Assembly: GCA_000814665.1 (NCBI GenBank)
Contig: JWIH01000025.1
Coordinates: 248,001-312,000, forward strand
From: Pseudoalteromonas flavipulchra NCIMB 2033 = ATCC BAA-314
GTDB taxonomy: Bacteria; Pseudomonadota; Gammaproteobacteria; Enterobacterales; Alteromonadaceae
Direction of reading: 5' to 3'
Length of the DNA: 64,000 bases
The notes below the pieces were generated by a model, which was not told the DNA's origin, made no database searches, and saw only the letters and a list, made by a program, of their open reading frames with translations. Each line of letters begins with the position of its first letter. Positions within the stretch are counted from its first letter, which is position 1. Positions 41,845-50,805 of the stretch are shown piece after piece. The position numbers and the translations under genes were made by a program.

Positions 41845-42642
41845 TTACCACTTCATGCGAGGCAAAAATGGCTTTTTATTCTCACCAGCTACAGAGGCAT
41901 TCTTCATCGCAATTTTGGTATTTTTGGCTGCGAGCAATTTGATTTGTGACCATGTTTCTAACCATAGCAGTTTACGGGCGGGCTGGTTGTAGGCTCGATT
42001 ATACACTTTCTTAATTGCTGCAATGGCATCTGGCGAGCGTGCGCTAAATTGAGTCAGTAATTCTGAGAGTCTAGCGTCAACATCATCACAGAGCTCGGTA
42101 ATGAGACCGTCCTTTAGTGCTTGCTGGGCATCTATTCGCTGTGCATGGACTGTCATCAGTAGTGCCTTATCCTTGTTCATTGTGGCAGGCAAAAGTAAGC
42201 TGCCACCCATGTCAGGGCAAAGTCCCCACTTGGCTTCCATAATGGCAAGCTGCGCACTGTTATCGGCTAAACGAATGTCCGCACCTAATGCAATGTGACA
42301 GCCACCACCTAGACAATTGCCTGTGATCTTGGCGATAACAGGAACAGGTAAAGCTTGCCAGCCGAGTACGACTCTTTGTGCTAAGTTAGCATTACCAGGT
42401 AACCATTTTTTAAGTAGCTTGATGATCCCAAAAGGTTTATTCAGCACGCTTTTTACATCTAGACCGGCACAAAAATGTGCGCCTTCACCTTGGATAACGA
42501 CAGCTCTAATTGATTTGCTATTTCTAATTTTCTTTATTGCATTATCTAAACCAACAAACATGTCAACAGACAGCGCGTTTTGTTTTTCTGGTCGAGATAG
42601 GGTCACAAATGCGATGTTGTTCGCTTCGGAAAATGAAATCAT
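41845..42642 (-). CDS. Enoyl-CoA hydratase/isomerase (crotonase) family protein
   Basis: 265 residues, typical crotonase size. Oxyanion-hole motifs FCAGLDVKSV (near residue 57) and GNCLGGGCHIALGADIRLA (near 107) are visible, followed by LAIMEAKWGLCPDMGGSLLL. The Glu of IMEAKWG aligns with one catalytic glutamate; the second is not clear. Probably acts on an acyl-CoA in beta-oxidation or amino-acid breakdown, but no fatty-acid genes are nearby. Single gene. Confidence 0.85.
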   Translation of the reverse strand: MISFSEANNIAFVTLSRPEKQNALSVDMFVGLDNAIKKIRNSKSIRAVVIQGEGAHFCAGLDVKSVLNKPFGIIKLLKKWLPGNANLAQRVVLGWQALPVPVIAKITGNCLGGGCHIALGADIRLADNSAQLAIMEAKWGLCPDMGGSLLLPATMNKDKALLMTVHAQRIDAQQALKDGLITELCDDVDARLSELLTQFSARSPDAIAAIKKVYNRAYNQPARKLLWLETWSQIKLLAAKNTKIAMKNASVAGENKKPFLPRMKW

Positions 42643-42834
42643 GATGAGATGCTCCCTGCGGGTTTTATGCGATAGTTTTAGAGTAATAACTTAAAAGCGG
42701 TGTGACATTCAACTTTTACCGATAATTTGTTCGTCATTTAGCGTTATTTTCTGTTTGATTATCGCGACTAAGTATTTATGTTTTACCTCATTTTGCTATC
42801 ATTGCGCCAATTTTAAAACAACAGGCTAGCGTCC

Positions 42835-43152
42835 ATGACAGCGAGACTTTGTAGCATCGAAGAAGCCACTCACCAAGCATATGATATCTTCCTTGAGTTG
42901 GCCCCGGATAATCTTGAAGAACACGATATTAATATGTTCAATGAACATCGCGAAGATCGTGGCTTCATTGAAGAAAGTGAGCCGGACGAGAGTTGGTCAA
43001 GCATCACTGCGTATGAACAAGAAGCAGAGCCAGAGCACTTCGTTCAGGTTTTGGTCGGTATCGAGTTTGATGACTCGGATCAGGTGTACGCAAAAATCCT
43101 AATTAGCAGAGATTTAGATGCGCCGTTTTGTCATATCATTTGGAAGCAATAA
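42835..43152 (+). CDS. yciU: HI1450/YciU-family dsDNA-mimic protein (DUF440)
   Basis: 105 residues, very acidic. Recognised from the shared pattern QAYDIFLELAPDNLEEHDI near the start and the terminal CHIIWKQ. The solved Haemophilus member was proposed to imitate double-stranded DNA and to bind HU. Acidic clusters (NEHREDRGFIEESEPDES) fit that idea. The following DUF481 gene begins within 20 bases, so they may share a transcript. Confidence 0.85.
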   Translation: MTARLCSIEEATHQAYDIFLELAPDNLEEHDINMFNEHREDRGFIEESEPDESWSSITAYEQEAEPEHFVQVLVGIEFDDSDQVYAKILISRDLDAPFCHIIWKQ

Positions 43153-43169
43153 CCGGAAAGTAGTTGTCA

Positions 43170-43997
43170 GTGCCGTTTTTTAGAACTTTCGCCTTATTTG
43201 CAATTGGCTTGGTTTCGCTACCAAGCTTAGCTACGGATCCATTCGAAGATTTTCACGAATATGGCAAAATGCCCGATGACGAAATTCATCAAAAACATAA
43301 GGGCGAAATGCTGTACGGTGACGTTGAATTTGGCTTTATCGTTAACAAAGGTAATACGCAAAACACGTCATTTAAGTTAAAAAGTAATCTTTACCAAGAT
43401 TTCCCCAAGTGGCGTAATCAATTTAAATTTAATGGACTTTATCGCCGCGAACACAATACAGAAACGGATGTCGAAGATGTCTCAGCATCGCGTTACTTTG
43501 GTTCGGCACAAGGTAACTACAAGCTAGGGGATGATAACGCTTCGTTCTTTATGTATGGCGACTATGAGCGTGACAGGTTTAATGGCAAGGAATATACCAC
43601 GACATTTGCGCTTGGTTATGGCAATCGTGTGTACGAGGGACGAAAGAACACGGTAGATATCGACATTGGTCCCGGTATGTCTATCTCTCGTGTGGATAAC
43701 GAAATCGAGCTTGAGCCGGAAGAAGATAGAACGGAGCAAGGCCAGCTTTTGCGTATGGCATTGCAGTGGGAAAGAAACGTGTCAAAGCGCACCCGCTTTA
43801 ATCAAGACGTGAGTTTTGAGCAATCGCTGTCAGGTTTAAACTCCCGATTGTTTGCTGAATCTGCGCTAGTCACACAAGTGATTGGCGGGATTGCGCTGAA
43901 GTTTGCGTTTATTTACCGTTATAATTCGCAGCCAGAAAATGAAAAAGAAAAGGTAGACACCGAACTTGGTGCTACATTAGTTTACAGCTTTGATTAA
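43170..43997 (+). CDS. DUF481 (YdiY-like) outer-membrane beta-barrel protein
   Basis: 275 residues from GTG at 43170 (spacing 9 from GGAAAG); a TTG at 43164 is the alternative. Signal peptide MPFFRTFALFAIGLVSLPSLA. The rest alternates aromatic and polar residues in strands such as GDVEFGFIVNKGNTQNTSFKLKSN and FALGYGNRVY, ends in aromatic LVYSFD, and matches DUF481. A salt-induced outer-membrane barrel is the usual guess; the role is not known. Between the acidic DNA-mimic gene and an unknown membrane gene. Confidence 0.82.
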   Translation: MPFFRTFALFAIGLVSLPSLATDPFEDFHEYGKMPDDEIHQKHKGEMLYGDVEFGFIVNKGNTQNTSFKLKSNLYQDFPKWRNQFKFNGLYRREHNTETDVEDVSASRYFGSAQGNYKLGDDNASFFMYGDYERDRFNGKEYTTTFALGYGNRVYEGRKNTVDIDIGPGMSISRVDNEIELEPEEDRTEQGQLLRMALQWERNVSKRTRFNQDVSFEQSLSGLNSRLFAESALVTQVIGGIALKFAFIYRYNSQPENEKEKVDTELGATLVYSFD

Positions 43998-44008
43998 GAA
44001 GACTATCG

Positions 44009-44458
44009 ATGTATAAAAATACACAGTTTGCATGGGTTATATGGCTGTTTCTGGCCTTTATCGCCAGTTTTACCCTATTGGCAATTTTTCTAACTGGCAG
44101 TAATCTCGCTTTTGTCGGCTTTTTGGTGATCCTCGCGCTTGTTGCGTTTATTTTTTACGGCTTAACCATTCAAGTGAACCAAGAGCAACAAACGTTAAGC
44201 TGGTGGTTTGGACCGTCGGTCGCCAAAATGACCTTAAAGTTTGACGATATCGACTATGTTCAGCCTGTGACTAATTCTCTACGTCATGGCATTGGCATGC
44301 GGATCAGCACAGACGGTTGGGTATACACAGTTGCCGGATTCAATGCACTTGAAGTGGTGATGAAGGACGGCACTAAATATCGCTTAGGTACAAATGACCA
44401 AGCTAACTTGGTTACGGCAATGGAAGGTAAACTTAAACAAGAAAAAAGCGCTGAATGA
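44009..44458 (+). CDS. Small two-helix membrane protein with PH-like tail, unknown
   Basis: 149 residues. Two membrane helices at about 7-30 and 33-53, then a soluble beta-rich domain (about 54-145) containing WWFGPSVAKMTLKFDDIDYVQPV and VVMKDGTKYRLGTND, which resembles a bacterial PH-like fold. 11 bases after the DUF481 gene, so probably the same operon. I do not recognise a named family. The stop codon lies in the loop of the terminator. Confidence 0.78.
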   Translation: MYKNTQFAWVIWLFLAFIASFTLLAIFLTGSNLAFVGFLVILALVAFIFYGLTIQVNQEQQTLSWWFGPSVAKMTLKFDDIDYVQPVTNSLRHGIGMRISTDGWVYTVAGFNALEVVMKDGTKYRLGTNDQANLVTAMEGKLKQEKSAE

Positions 44459-44468
44459 TCAGCGCTTT
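44445..44468. terminator. Bidirectional terminator overlapping the end of the membrane-protein gene
   Basis: AAAGCGCTGA, ATGA loop, TCAGCGCTTT. It is formed partly from coding sequence and serves slyD as well. Confidence 0.85.
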
Positions 44469-44489
44469 CTATTAGTAACTCGACTAATC

Positions 44490-44975
44490 TTAGTGGTCGT
44501 GACCACAACCTCCTTCGCCATGAACGTGGCCGTGGGCAACTTCTTCTGCTGTTGCTTCACGTACTTCAAGCACTTCAACGTCAAAATTCAGTGTGATCCC
44601 AGAAAGCGGGTGGTTCGCGTCAACAATGACTTCTTCGTCTTCGATACCAATGATCACAACGATTTGGTCGCCTTCATCAGTGGTAGCTCTAAATTGCATA
44701 CCCACTTCGATTTCCATGTCTTCAAACATTGATTTAGGAACAGCTTGAGTCAGTTCGTCAAAGCGCTCACCATAACCTTCTTGTGGCTCTATGGTCACAC
44801 TGAAAGTGTCACCAGCTTGTTTGCCTTGTAGGGCATCATCAAGACCTGGGATCAGATAGCCTGAGCCAAGCATCGCTATCACAGGCTCATCATCAAATGT
44901 GCTATCAATCGTGTTGTTGTCTTTGTCTTGAACTGAGTAGTGGATTGTCACTACCGAGTTAGGGCCAATAATCAT
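44490..44975 (-). CDS. slyD: FKBP-type peptidyl-prolyl isomerase SlyD
   Basis: 161 residues. FKBP fold with the IF insertion (YSVQDKDNNTID ... PGLDDALQGKQAGDTFSVTI) and a histidine/cysteine-rich metal-binding tail (HGHVHGEGGCGHDH). In E. coli SlyD isomerises prolines, acts as a chaperone and delivers nickel to hydrogenase. The tail here is shorter than in E. coli. Followed downstream, in the opposite direction, by an unknown membrane gene. Confidence 0.95.
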   Translation of the reverse strand: MIIGPNSVVTIHYSVQDKDNNTIDSTFDDEPVIAMLGSGYLIPGLDDALQGKQAGDTFSVTIEPQEGYGERFDELTQAVPKSMFEDMEIEVGMQFRATTDEGDQIVVIIGIEDEEVIVDANHPLSGITLNFDVEVLEVREATAEEVAHGHVHGEGGCGHDH

Positions 44976-44986
44976 ATAAGATCCCG

Positions 44987-45898
44987 TTAGTTGTCTTCTA
45001 AAGAATAAGGTAGAGGTTGAATAGTAAGACTCACCTCTGGTGAATTTTTTGCTCTTAGCACCGCGTCTTGTGGTGTGTCATTTGGCATCACCGCCAGCGC
45101 ATAATAACGGCCGCTGCTTGCATCAAAGGTTTGTTGAATAACCTTGCCACCACGACGCCAGTTGTCTTCAATCTGCAGTTCAATGTCTGCCTCTTCGATG
45201 CGCTCTGCCGCATTACCTGTCACTATGTACATGGCACGTTTGTTTTTACCAAGATAGCGCATACGAGCTACGGTTTCTTGACCAGTATAGCAACCTTTCT
45301 TAAAGCTGATCCCGTTAAGGGCTTGAAGGTTAACCATTTGTGGTACAAATTCGTCCACGTGATCGGCATCAAGGCTTGGCTCACCTGCTAAAATGCTGGC
45401 CGCAATAAACGGTGCTGGATTGCTTTGTTGTTCCACGTCCGCTGGTAAATCTGCGCCTTCGAACGCGATGAAAACAAAGCGCTCGTCTGCGAGTCTTAGC
45501 AGCTTGCCGTTGGCAACATCCACAGCGCTTGCGTCAGACGAAAGCTCAACGCCAAAGGCAGTAGCAAGCGCTTTACTGTCCTGAGTCATTAAGCCAAAGA
45601 CTTCGCAGTCAGCAAAGTCAATGTCAACTTTGGCAAAAACGCCGTACTTTTTTAGCTCACGAAGTGATGCTTCAGCTTCGGCTACACCTGCAAGCATTAA
45701 GTAGTCGTCTTGATAGCGAGTTAAGCGCGACACAGACCAAAGTTTGCCTTTAGGGCTACAATGCCCAGACCACATAAAATTATCTTCTTTGATAAGGTTA
45801 ATGTCTTGAGTAACCTGACCGTGCAAATAGCTAAGTTTATCTTGTCCTGAAATGCGAATAACCTTGAACGGAAGCGCATAAGCACGAGCAATTGACAT
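44987..45898 (-). CDS. ygfZ: Folate-binding tRNA-modifying / Fe-S cluster protein YgfZ
   Basis: 303 residues. Member of the aminomethyltransferase-like fold; signature KGCYTGQETVARM near residue 211. Supports repair or assembly of certain iron-sulfur enzymes such as MiaB. Divergent from sdhE, as in E. coli. It lies 11 bases before slyD. Confidence 0.95.
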   Translation of the reverse strand: MSIARAYALPFKVIRISGQDKLSYLHGQVTQDINLIKEDNFMWSGHCSPKGKLWSVSRLTRYQDDYLMLAGVAEAEASLRELKKYGVFAKVDIDFADCEVFGLMTQDSKALATAFGVELSSDASAVDVANGKLLRLADERFVFIAFEGADLPADVEQQSNPAPFIAASILAGEPSLDADHVDEFVPQMVNLQALNGISFKKGCYTGQETVARMRYLGKNKRAMYIVTGNAAERIEEADIELQIEDNWRRGGKVIQQTFDASSGRYYALAVMPNDTPQDAVLRAKNSPEVSLTIQPLPYSLEDN

Positions 45899-46058
45899 AA
45901 TGTTGATCCCTATTAAAGTGTTTTCGTAATGTTACCGTAAAATCATAAGTGGAGATAGGGACGGACGATTTCAATGTGCCATTTCTATAAGTTTTATGGC
46001 ATATGTCCTGCACAGTGGGTATAATTTTCTCAATAGTTTATGAGGGGTTAATCAGTTT

Positions 46059-46310
46059 ATGGTTGAGTTACTGCCTAAAGCTCGAGTTAAATGGGCTTGC
46101 CGTCGTGGCATGTTAGAGCTGGACGTTATTTTAGAGCCGTTTGTTGAGCAGGCTTATGACGCGCTATCCGACGAAGGTAAGTACGTGTTTCAGCGTCTAG
46201 TTACCTGTGAGGATCCAGATTTATTCGCTTGGTTTATGGGTCATGAAGAATGTCCAGATCCAGAGCTAAAACGCATGGTTAAGTTAATCCTTGATCGGAT
46301 CCGCGTATAG
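46059..46310 (+). CDS. sdhE: FAD assembly factor SdhE
   Basis: 83 residues. Helper for covalent flavinylation of succinate dehydrogenase and fumarate reductase. The RGxxE motif appears as RRGMLELD (15-22), the residues that contact the flavoprotein. Divergent from ygfZ and overlapping ygfX, the usual arrangement. Confidence 0.95.
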   Translation: MVELLPKARVKWACRRGMLELDVILEPFVEQAYDALSDEGKYVFQRLVTCEDPDLFAWFMGHEECPDPELKRMVKLILDRIRV

Positions 46311-46704
46311 AATCGACTTTCAACACAATCTTCAGAACCGCACCTTCTTTGTGGTTCTTTTTTCTTGCCTCACTTTTATCCTTTTTCTGCTGTTTCCTGC
46401 GCTGTGGTGGTTAGTCGCAATCGTATTCGCCGTGGCGGGTTATTGCAGTTGGCAAACTGTTTTATCTCGCACGCCAAAGGCGGGTACTGTACTCATGCTC
46501 CCGAAGGAAAACTTCATTGAAATACAGTCGCAAACGATAAATTTCAAAGGGCAGCTTATTGGTGCGACCATATGGTTTGATAGTCAAATAGCGCTAAAAA
46601 TCATGGATGCGAACCAAGCTAAGCAGCAGGTATTTTTGACTCGACAGGCAATACCAGAAGCGGACTGGCGTTTACTTTGTCGCACTACGCTGCAAGCCAA
46701 GTAG
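46291..46704 (+). CDS. ygfX: YgfX (CptA-like) inner-membrane protein
   Basis: 137 residues, starting at TTG 46291 within the last 20 bases of sdhE; no ATG is available before the helices, so the start is not certain. Two membrane helices (FFVVLFSCLTFILFLLFPALWW and LVAIVFAVAGYCSW), then a small soluble part ending PEADWRLLCRTTLQ, which resembles E. coli YgfX. In other bacteria it works with SdhE; a toxin role has been proposed. Confidence 0.8.
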   Translation: MIGSAYRIDFQHNLQNRTFFVVLFSCLTFILFLLFPALWWLVAIVFAVAGYCSWQTVLSRTPKAGTVLMLPKENFIEIQSQTINFKGQLIGATIWFDSQIALKIMDANQAKQQVFLTRQAIPEADWRLLCRTTLQAK

Positions 46705-46761
46705 AAACAGCAACCAGAGCATGGCGATAAAAACCAGCACATGCTCTACATGCAAATATTA

Positions 46762-48363
46762 TTATTTTGTCGGTGACAAAACGGTAGGTGTGGGGTTTTC
46801 AGCCATGTCTGGGAAGTCAATGGTATAGTGCAGTCCGCGGCTTTCTTTACGTTCTAACGCGCTGCGAATAATCAGTTCAGCTACTTGTACTAAGTTACGT
46901 AATTCAAGCAGGTTGTTACTCACTCTAAAGTTGGCGTAATAATCGTGGATCTCTTGCTGCAATAACTCAACGCGACGTAGCGCACGTTCTAACCGTTTAG
47001 TTGAGCGAACAATGCCAACATAATCCCACATAAACAATCTAAGTTCGTGCCAGTTGTGGGTGATCACTACTTCTTCGTCCGAGTCGCTGACACGGCTTTC
47101 ATCCCAATCTGGTAACTTAGATGGCTCAGGACAATTATCGATTTTAGCTAAAATATCTTTTGCGGCAGCGTGGGCAAACACAATGCATTCTAATAACGAG
47201 TTACTCGCCATGCGGTTTGCGCCATGTAGACCTGTGTAAGCCACTTCGCCGATTGCATATAAATTGTCGATGTCAGTACGACCGTTAAAGTCAGTCATAA
47301 CACCACCGCAGGTATAATGCGCCGCTGGCACTACGGGGATTGGCTCTTTGGTGATATCTAAACCAACACTTAGGCACTTAGCATAAATCGTAGGGAAGTG
47401 CTCAATGATGAACTCTTTGTCTTTATGTGAGATATCCAGATAGACGCAATTTGCGCCCAATCGTTTCATCTCATAGTCAATGGCACGGGCGACCACATCG
47501 CGAGGGGCGAGTTCTTCGCGCTCATCGAAGTCAGGCATAAAGCGTGTGCCGTCAGGACGTTTAAGCAGCGCGCCTTCACCGCGCATGGCTTCGGTTATTA
47601 AAAAGTTTTGTAGCTCAGGGTGGTATAAGCTGGTCGGGTGAAATTGGTTAAACTCCATGTTGGCCACACGACAACCCGCACGCCACGCCATTGCGATGCC
47701 GTCACCCGAAGAAACATCTGGATTTGAGGTATACAAGTAAACTTTACTTGCGCCACCCGTTGCTAAAGCGACAAACTTAGCCGAGATGCTCTCAACTCTA
47801 TCCGCTTTGCGATTATAGACGTAAACGCCTTTGATATCGCTTGAGTCGCCATGTTTATCTTTAATGAGATCGATGGCGTTGTATTGCTCAAGTATATTAA
47901 TTTTTGGGTGTAACTGCACTTGGCTAATTAATGTGGTTTGAACGGCTTTACCCGTTGCATCAGCTGCGTGCAATATACGACGATGTGAATGTCCACCTTC
48001 GCGGGTTAAATGAAAGCGCTCTTTCCCTTTGCTATCCACTTCCATATCAAATGGCACGCCTTGTTCAATCAGCCACTTCAAGCAATTCTTTGCATTTGAG
48101 GCGGTATAGTGCACCGCATCGCGGTCACATAAACCAGCGCCTGCCGCAAGCGTGTCTTCGACATGAGATTCAATACTGTCATTTTTCTTATCGAATACTG
48201 CGGCAATGCCACCTTGAGCATAAAGTGTAGAGCCTTCTTTTAACGCCCCTTTGCTTATCACGGTAACATTACAGTGGTTTGCCAAAGAGAGCGCAAGAGA
48301 GAGTCCAGCAGCGCCACTACCAATAATGACTACATCAGTATTGTGGTGAGTCGTATTTTTCAT
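46762..48363 (-). CDS. nadB: L-aspartate oxidase
   Basis: 533 residues. Flavoprotein that makes iminoaspartate, the first step of NAD synthesis. FAD motif VIGSGAAGLSLALSL (about 12), the fumarate-reductase-like active-site HLTREGGHSHRRI, and GLHGANRMASNSLLE near 380. C-terminal helical domain is present. Divergent from the rpoE operon, a common arrangement. Confidence 0.97.
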   Translation of the reverse strand: MKNTTHHNTDVVIIGSGAAGLSLALSLANHCNVTVISKGALKEGSTLYAQGGIAAVFDKKNDSIESHVEDTLAAGAGLCDRDAVHYTASNAKNCLKWLIEQGVPFDMEVDSKGKERFHLTREGGHSHRRILHAADATGKAVQTTLISQVQLHPKINILEQYNAIDLIKDKHGDSSDIKGVYVYNRKADRVESISAKFVALATGGASKVYLYTSNPDVSSGDGIAMAWRAGCRVANMEFNQFHPTSLYHPELQNFLITEAMRGEGALLKRPDGTRFMPDFDEREELAPRDVVARAIDYEMKRLGANCVYLDISHKDKEFIIEHFPTIYAKCLSVGLDITKEPIPVVPAAHYTCGGVMTDFNGRTDIDNLYAIGEVAYTGLHGANRMASNSLLECIVFAHAAAKDILAKIDNCPEPSKLPDWDESRVSDSDEEVVITHNWHELRLFMWDYVGIVRSTKRLERALRRVELLQQEIHDYYANFRVSNNLLELRNLVQVAELIIRSALERKESRGLHYTIDFPDMAENPTPTVLSPTK

Positions 48364-48568
48364 ATTCGAAGATCTTTACTGTTTTTGCGTTTAATTCTGC
48401 TATTTATACCACATCTGCTATCATAGAAGGCAGAGAGTTTGTTCCGTTTAATGAGAATCATTTAGAACATTTTGTGTGACTGCTAATGGAATAATGCTAA
48501 AAAGCAGCCAAGAACTAGTACGCAAAGATGGATGAATTCGTTTATTTTAAAAAAAAATACAAAAAAAC

Positions 48569-48597
48569 AGAACTTTTTATTCAGTACTAAGTCAGAG
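48569..48597 (+). promoter_or_regulatory. Likely sigma-E autoregulated promoter of rpoE
   Basis: GAACTT at 48570-48575 and TCAGA at 48592-48596 with a 16-base spacer resemble the RpoE pattern (GAACTT ... TCTGA), located upstream of rpoE, where E. coli has one. One mismatch in the -10 box. Confidence 0.5.
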
Positions 48598-48659
48598 TAG
48601 CTGTGAATGATGGCAACTAGATACGATTTAGAAAAGCAAAAAGAGGAGTACCGGCTCGA

Positions 48660-49241
48660 ATGAGCGAGCAGGATTTAGATCTAGATATAGTTAAACGCGT
48701 TCAACAGGGAGATAAAAACGCATTCAACCTGTTAGTTGCCAAGTATCAAAATAAAGTCGCAGCGCTGATTTCTCGTTATGTAGCGAATCAAGGCGATGTG
48801 GCAGATGTGGCACAGGAAACGTTCATTAAAGCTTATCGAGCGTTGCCTAACTTTAGGGGCGAGAGCGCATTTTATACTTGGTTGTATAGAATCGCGGTTA
48901 ACTGTTCAAAAAATTATTTGGTGGCGCTTGGTCGAAAGCCGCCAGCAAACGACGTAGATGCGGAAGAAGCCGAGTTTTATGATGGTGCAGACCAATTAAG
49001 ATCGAACGCTTCACCGGAAAATCTATTGTTAAGCGACGAAGTGAAAGCAGTGATTTTCAAAACTATCGAGCGCTTGCCTGACGATTTAAAAACCGCAATT
49101 ACTTTGCGTGAAATCGAAGGCATGAGCTACGAGGAAATAGCTGTCATTATGGATTGTCCGGTAGGTACAGTTCGTTCGAGAATTTTTCGCGCAAGGGAAG
49201 CGATAGATAACAATTTGAACCCATTAATAGGTGAGTCTTAA
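48660..49241 (+). CDS. rpoE: RNA polymerase sigma factor RpoE (sigma-E)
   Basis: 193 residues, standard. ECF sigma factor for envelope stress. Region 2 at FNLLVAKYQNKVAALISRY ... DVAQETFIKAYRALPNFRGESAFYTWLYRIA; region 4 at IERLPDDLKTAITLREIEGMSYEEIAVIMDCPVGTVRSRIFRAR. It is bound by RseA, the next gene. Confidence 0.97.
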   Translation: MSEQDLDLDIVKRVQQGDKNAFNLLVAKYQNKVAALISRYVANQGDVADVAQETFIKAYRALPNFRGESAFYTWLYRIAVNCSKNYLVALGRKPPANDVDAEEAEFYDGADQLRSNASPENLLLSDEVKAVIFKTIERLPDDLKTAITLREIEGMSYEEIAVIMDCPVGTVRSRIFRAREAIDNNLNPLIGES

Positions 49242-49242
49242 T

Positions 49243-49854
49243 ATGGCACAAGCTGAAAAACAAGTGACAGAAGATTTAACGACATCGCAAATTTTTGACG
49301 GTGATCTGTCACTCAACGCTGAAACTGATGTTCGTTTAGACGAACAAAAGTTTGCTCGGTATGCCTTGATTGGTGATGTAATGCGTAGTCAAAAGCAAGA
49401 CACACCTTGCATTGATATCACCAGCAGCTTTGCAGCGGCACTTGAACAAGAGCAAACGTATAGTGAGCCGGCCGTTGAGCAAGTGAAAGAAACGATGCCA
49501 AAGAGCAATGTGATTGAGCTAAGTGCATGGCGTAAGCCGTTTGCACAAGTGGCTATCGCGGCAAGTGTGTCATTGTTTGCTGTGCTTGGGGTTAATACGC
49601 TAAGCACTGACGCGACTTTACCTGCGGGCGATACGTTACAGTTGCAATCAACTCCTTTTGCTGGAGGCGTTTCTCCTGTGAGCTTATCAACTGAGCCTGC
49701 GCTTGAATCAGCGGCTAAAGGCATTAGAGAGTTACAGCAGCAACGTATTGGTGCATTGGTGTTAGAGCACCAAAGACAGTCACGTATGGCGTATGCGCTG
49801 CAGCAATCTGGTGAAAACAGCACCGCTGAAAAGCAAGAGGAAAAAGAGCAATAA
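49243..49854 (+). CDS. rseA: Anti-sigma-E factor RseA
   Basis: 203 residues from ATG at 49243 (a GTG four codons earlier is also in frame). N-terminal cytoplasmic sigma-binding part (to about 95), one membrane helix (AQVAIAASVSLFAVLGVNTL, about 102-121), periplasmic tail rich in Q, E and S that is the substrate for DegS. Inhibits RpoE until cleaved by DegS and RseP. The start lies two bases after the rpoE stop. Confidence 0.93.
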   Translation: MAQAEKQVTEDLTTSQIFDGDLSLNAETDVRLDEQKFARYALIGDVMRSQKQDTPCIDITSSFAAALEQEQTYSEPAVEQVKETMPKSNVIELSAWRKPFAQVAIAASVSLFAVLGVNTLSTDATLPAGDTLQLQSTPFAGGVSPVSLSTEPALESAAKGIRELQQQRIGALVLEHQRQSRMAYALQQSGENSTAEKQEEKEQ

Positions 49855-50805
49855 ATGAGAGCACTGTTAGTTGTAGTAAGTGTATTTTTCTCTAGTTGGC
49901 TGTGGGCAAATGAAAGCGTATCAGCCAAACAACTGCTAAAAGACATGGCCGAAGCGGTGCATCATAGAAACTTTGATGCATCGTTTGTCGTGGTGAAAGG
50001 AAAATCTATGGAGCCTTACCGTTGGCTTCATGGTAACCAAGATGGGACTGAATTTGAGCTTTTAAGTTTGCTCAATGGTGCTGGACTTGAAATGATCCGC
50101 ATTGGTGACAAAGTGACTTATTTTGAACCAAAGTCTGAGCCTTACACCATCCAAACAGATTCGATAGCAGGTCCTATTCCCGAAGTTTTATTCAAAAATA
50201 TCGACAGCCTCAAAGAAAGCTATGATTTTGTTTTAGGGGGTAAAGGTCGGATCGTTGACAGACCTGCTCAGCTTGTCAGGTTAGAAGCAAAGGATGACGC
50301 TAAATACAACTATTGGTTGTGGATCGATACCGAGTCATCTCTGTTGCTAAAATCCGCTTACGTAAACCAACAAGGCGAATTATTAGAACAGCTTCAGCTT
50401 ACCCATATCAGCGTGACTGAAACCCCAGCCGAACAATTGTTAGAACTTTCACAAAAGCAGTTTCCTGAAGCTGTATCTGGGTTGTTGAAGACACTTGAGA
50501 ATGGCACAAAAAACAATTGGCAAATTGGTTGGTTACCTCAGGGCTTTGAGCTGCTAAAATCTGACAGACATAAGTTAGATTTAAACAATGAGCTGGCAGA
50601 CTACTACTTGTTTTCCGACGGCCTTGTTGATATTTCGGTATTTGTACAACGTCCTTTACCGGGCCAGCGCCCAAGTGGAGCGCTCTCGTCAGGTGCAACA
50701 ACGGTGTATGTACACAACACAGGTGCGTTTGACGTATCCGTAGTTGGAAATATTCCAGCAATGACCGCAAAAGCAATCGCTGAGTCTGTGAAAAGACCTT
50801 TATGA
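49855..50805 (+). CDS. rseB: Sigma-E regulatory protein RseB
   Basis: 316 residues. Periplasmic: signal peptide LLVVVSVFFSSWLWA at the start. Two domains: a LolA-like beta fold (about 25-200) that senses misplaced lipids/LPS and a C-terminal domain that binds the RseA tail. Shields RseA from DegS. Its stop overlaps rseC (ATGA). Confidence 0.94.
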   Translation: MRALLVVVSVFFSSWLWANESVSAKQLLKDMAEAVHHRNFDASFVVVKGKSMEPYRWLHGNQDGTEFELLSLLNGAGLEMIRIGDKVTYFEPKSEPYTIQTDSIAGPIPEVLFKNIDSLKESYDFVLGGKGRIVDRPAQLVRLEAKDDAKYNYWLWIDTESSLLLKSAYVNQQGELLEQLQLTHISVTETPAEQLLELSQKQFPEAVSGLLKTLENGTKNNWQIGWLPQGFELLKSDRHKLDLNNELADYYLFSDGLVDISVFVQRPLPGQRPSGALSSGATTVYVHNTGAFDVSVVGNIPAMTAKAIAESVKRPL

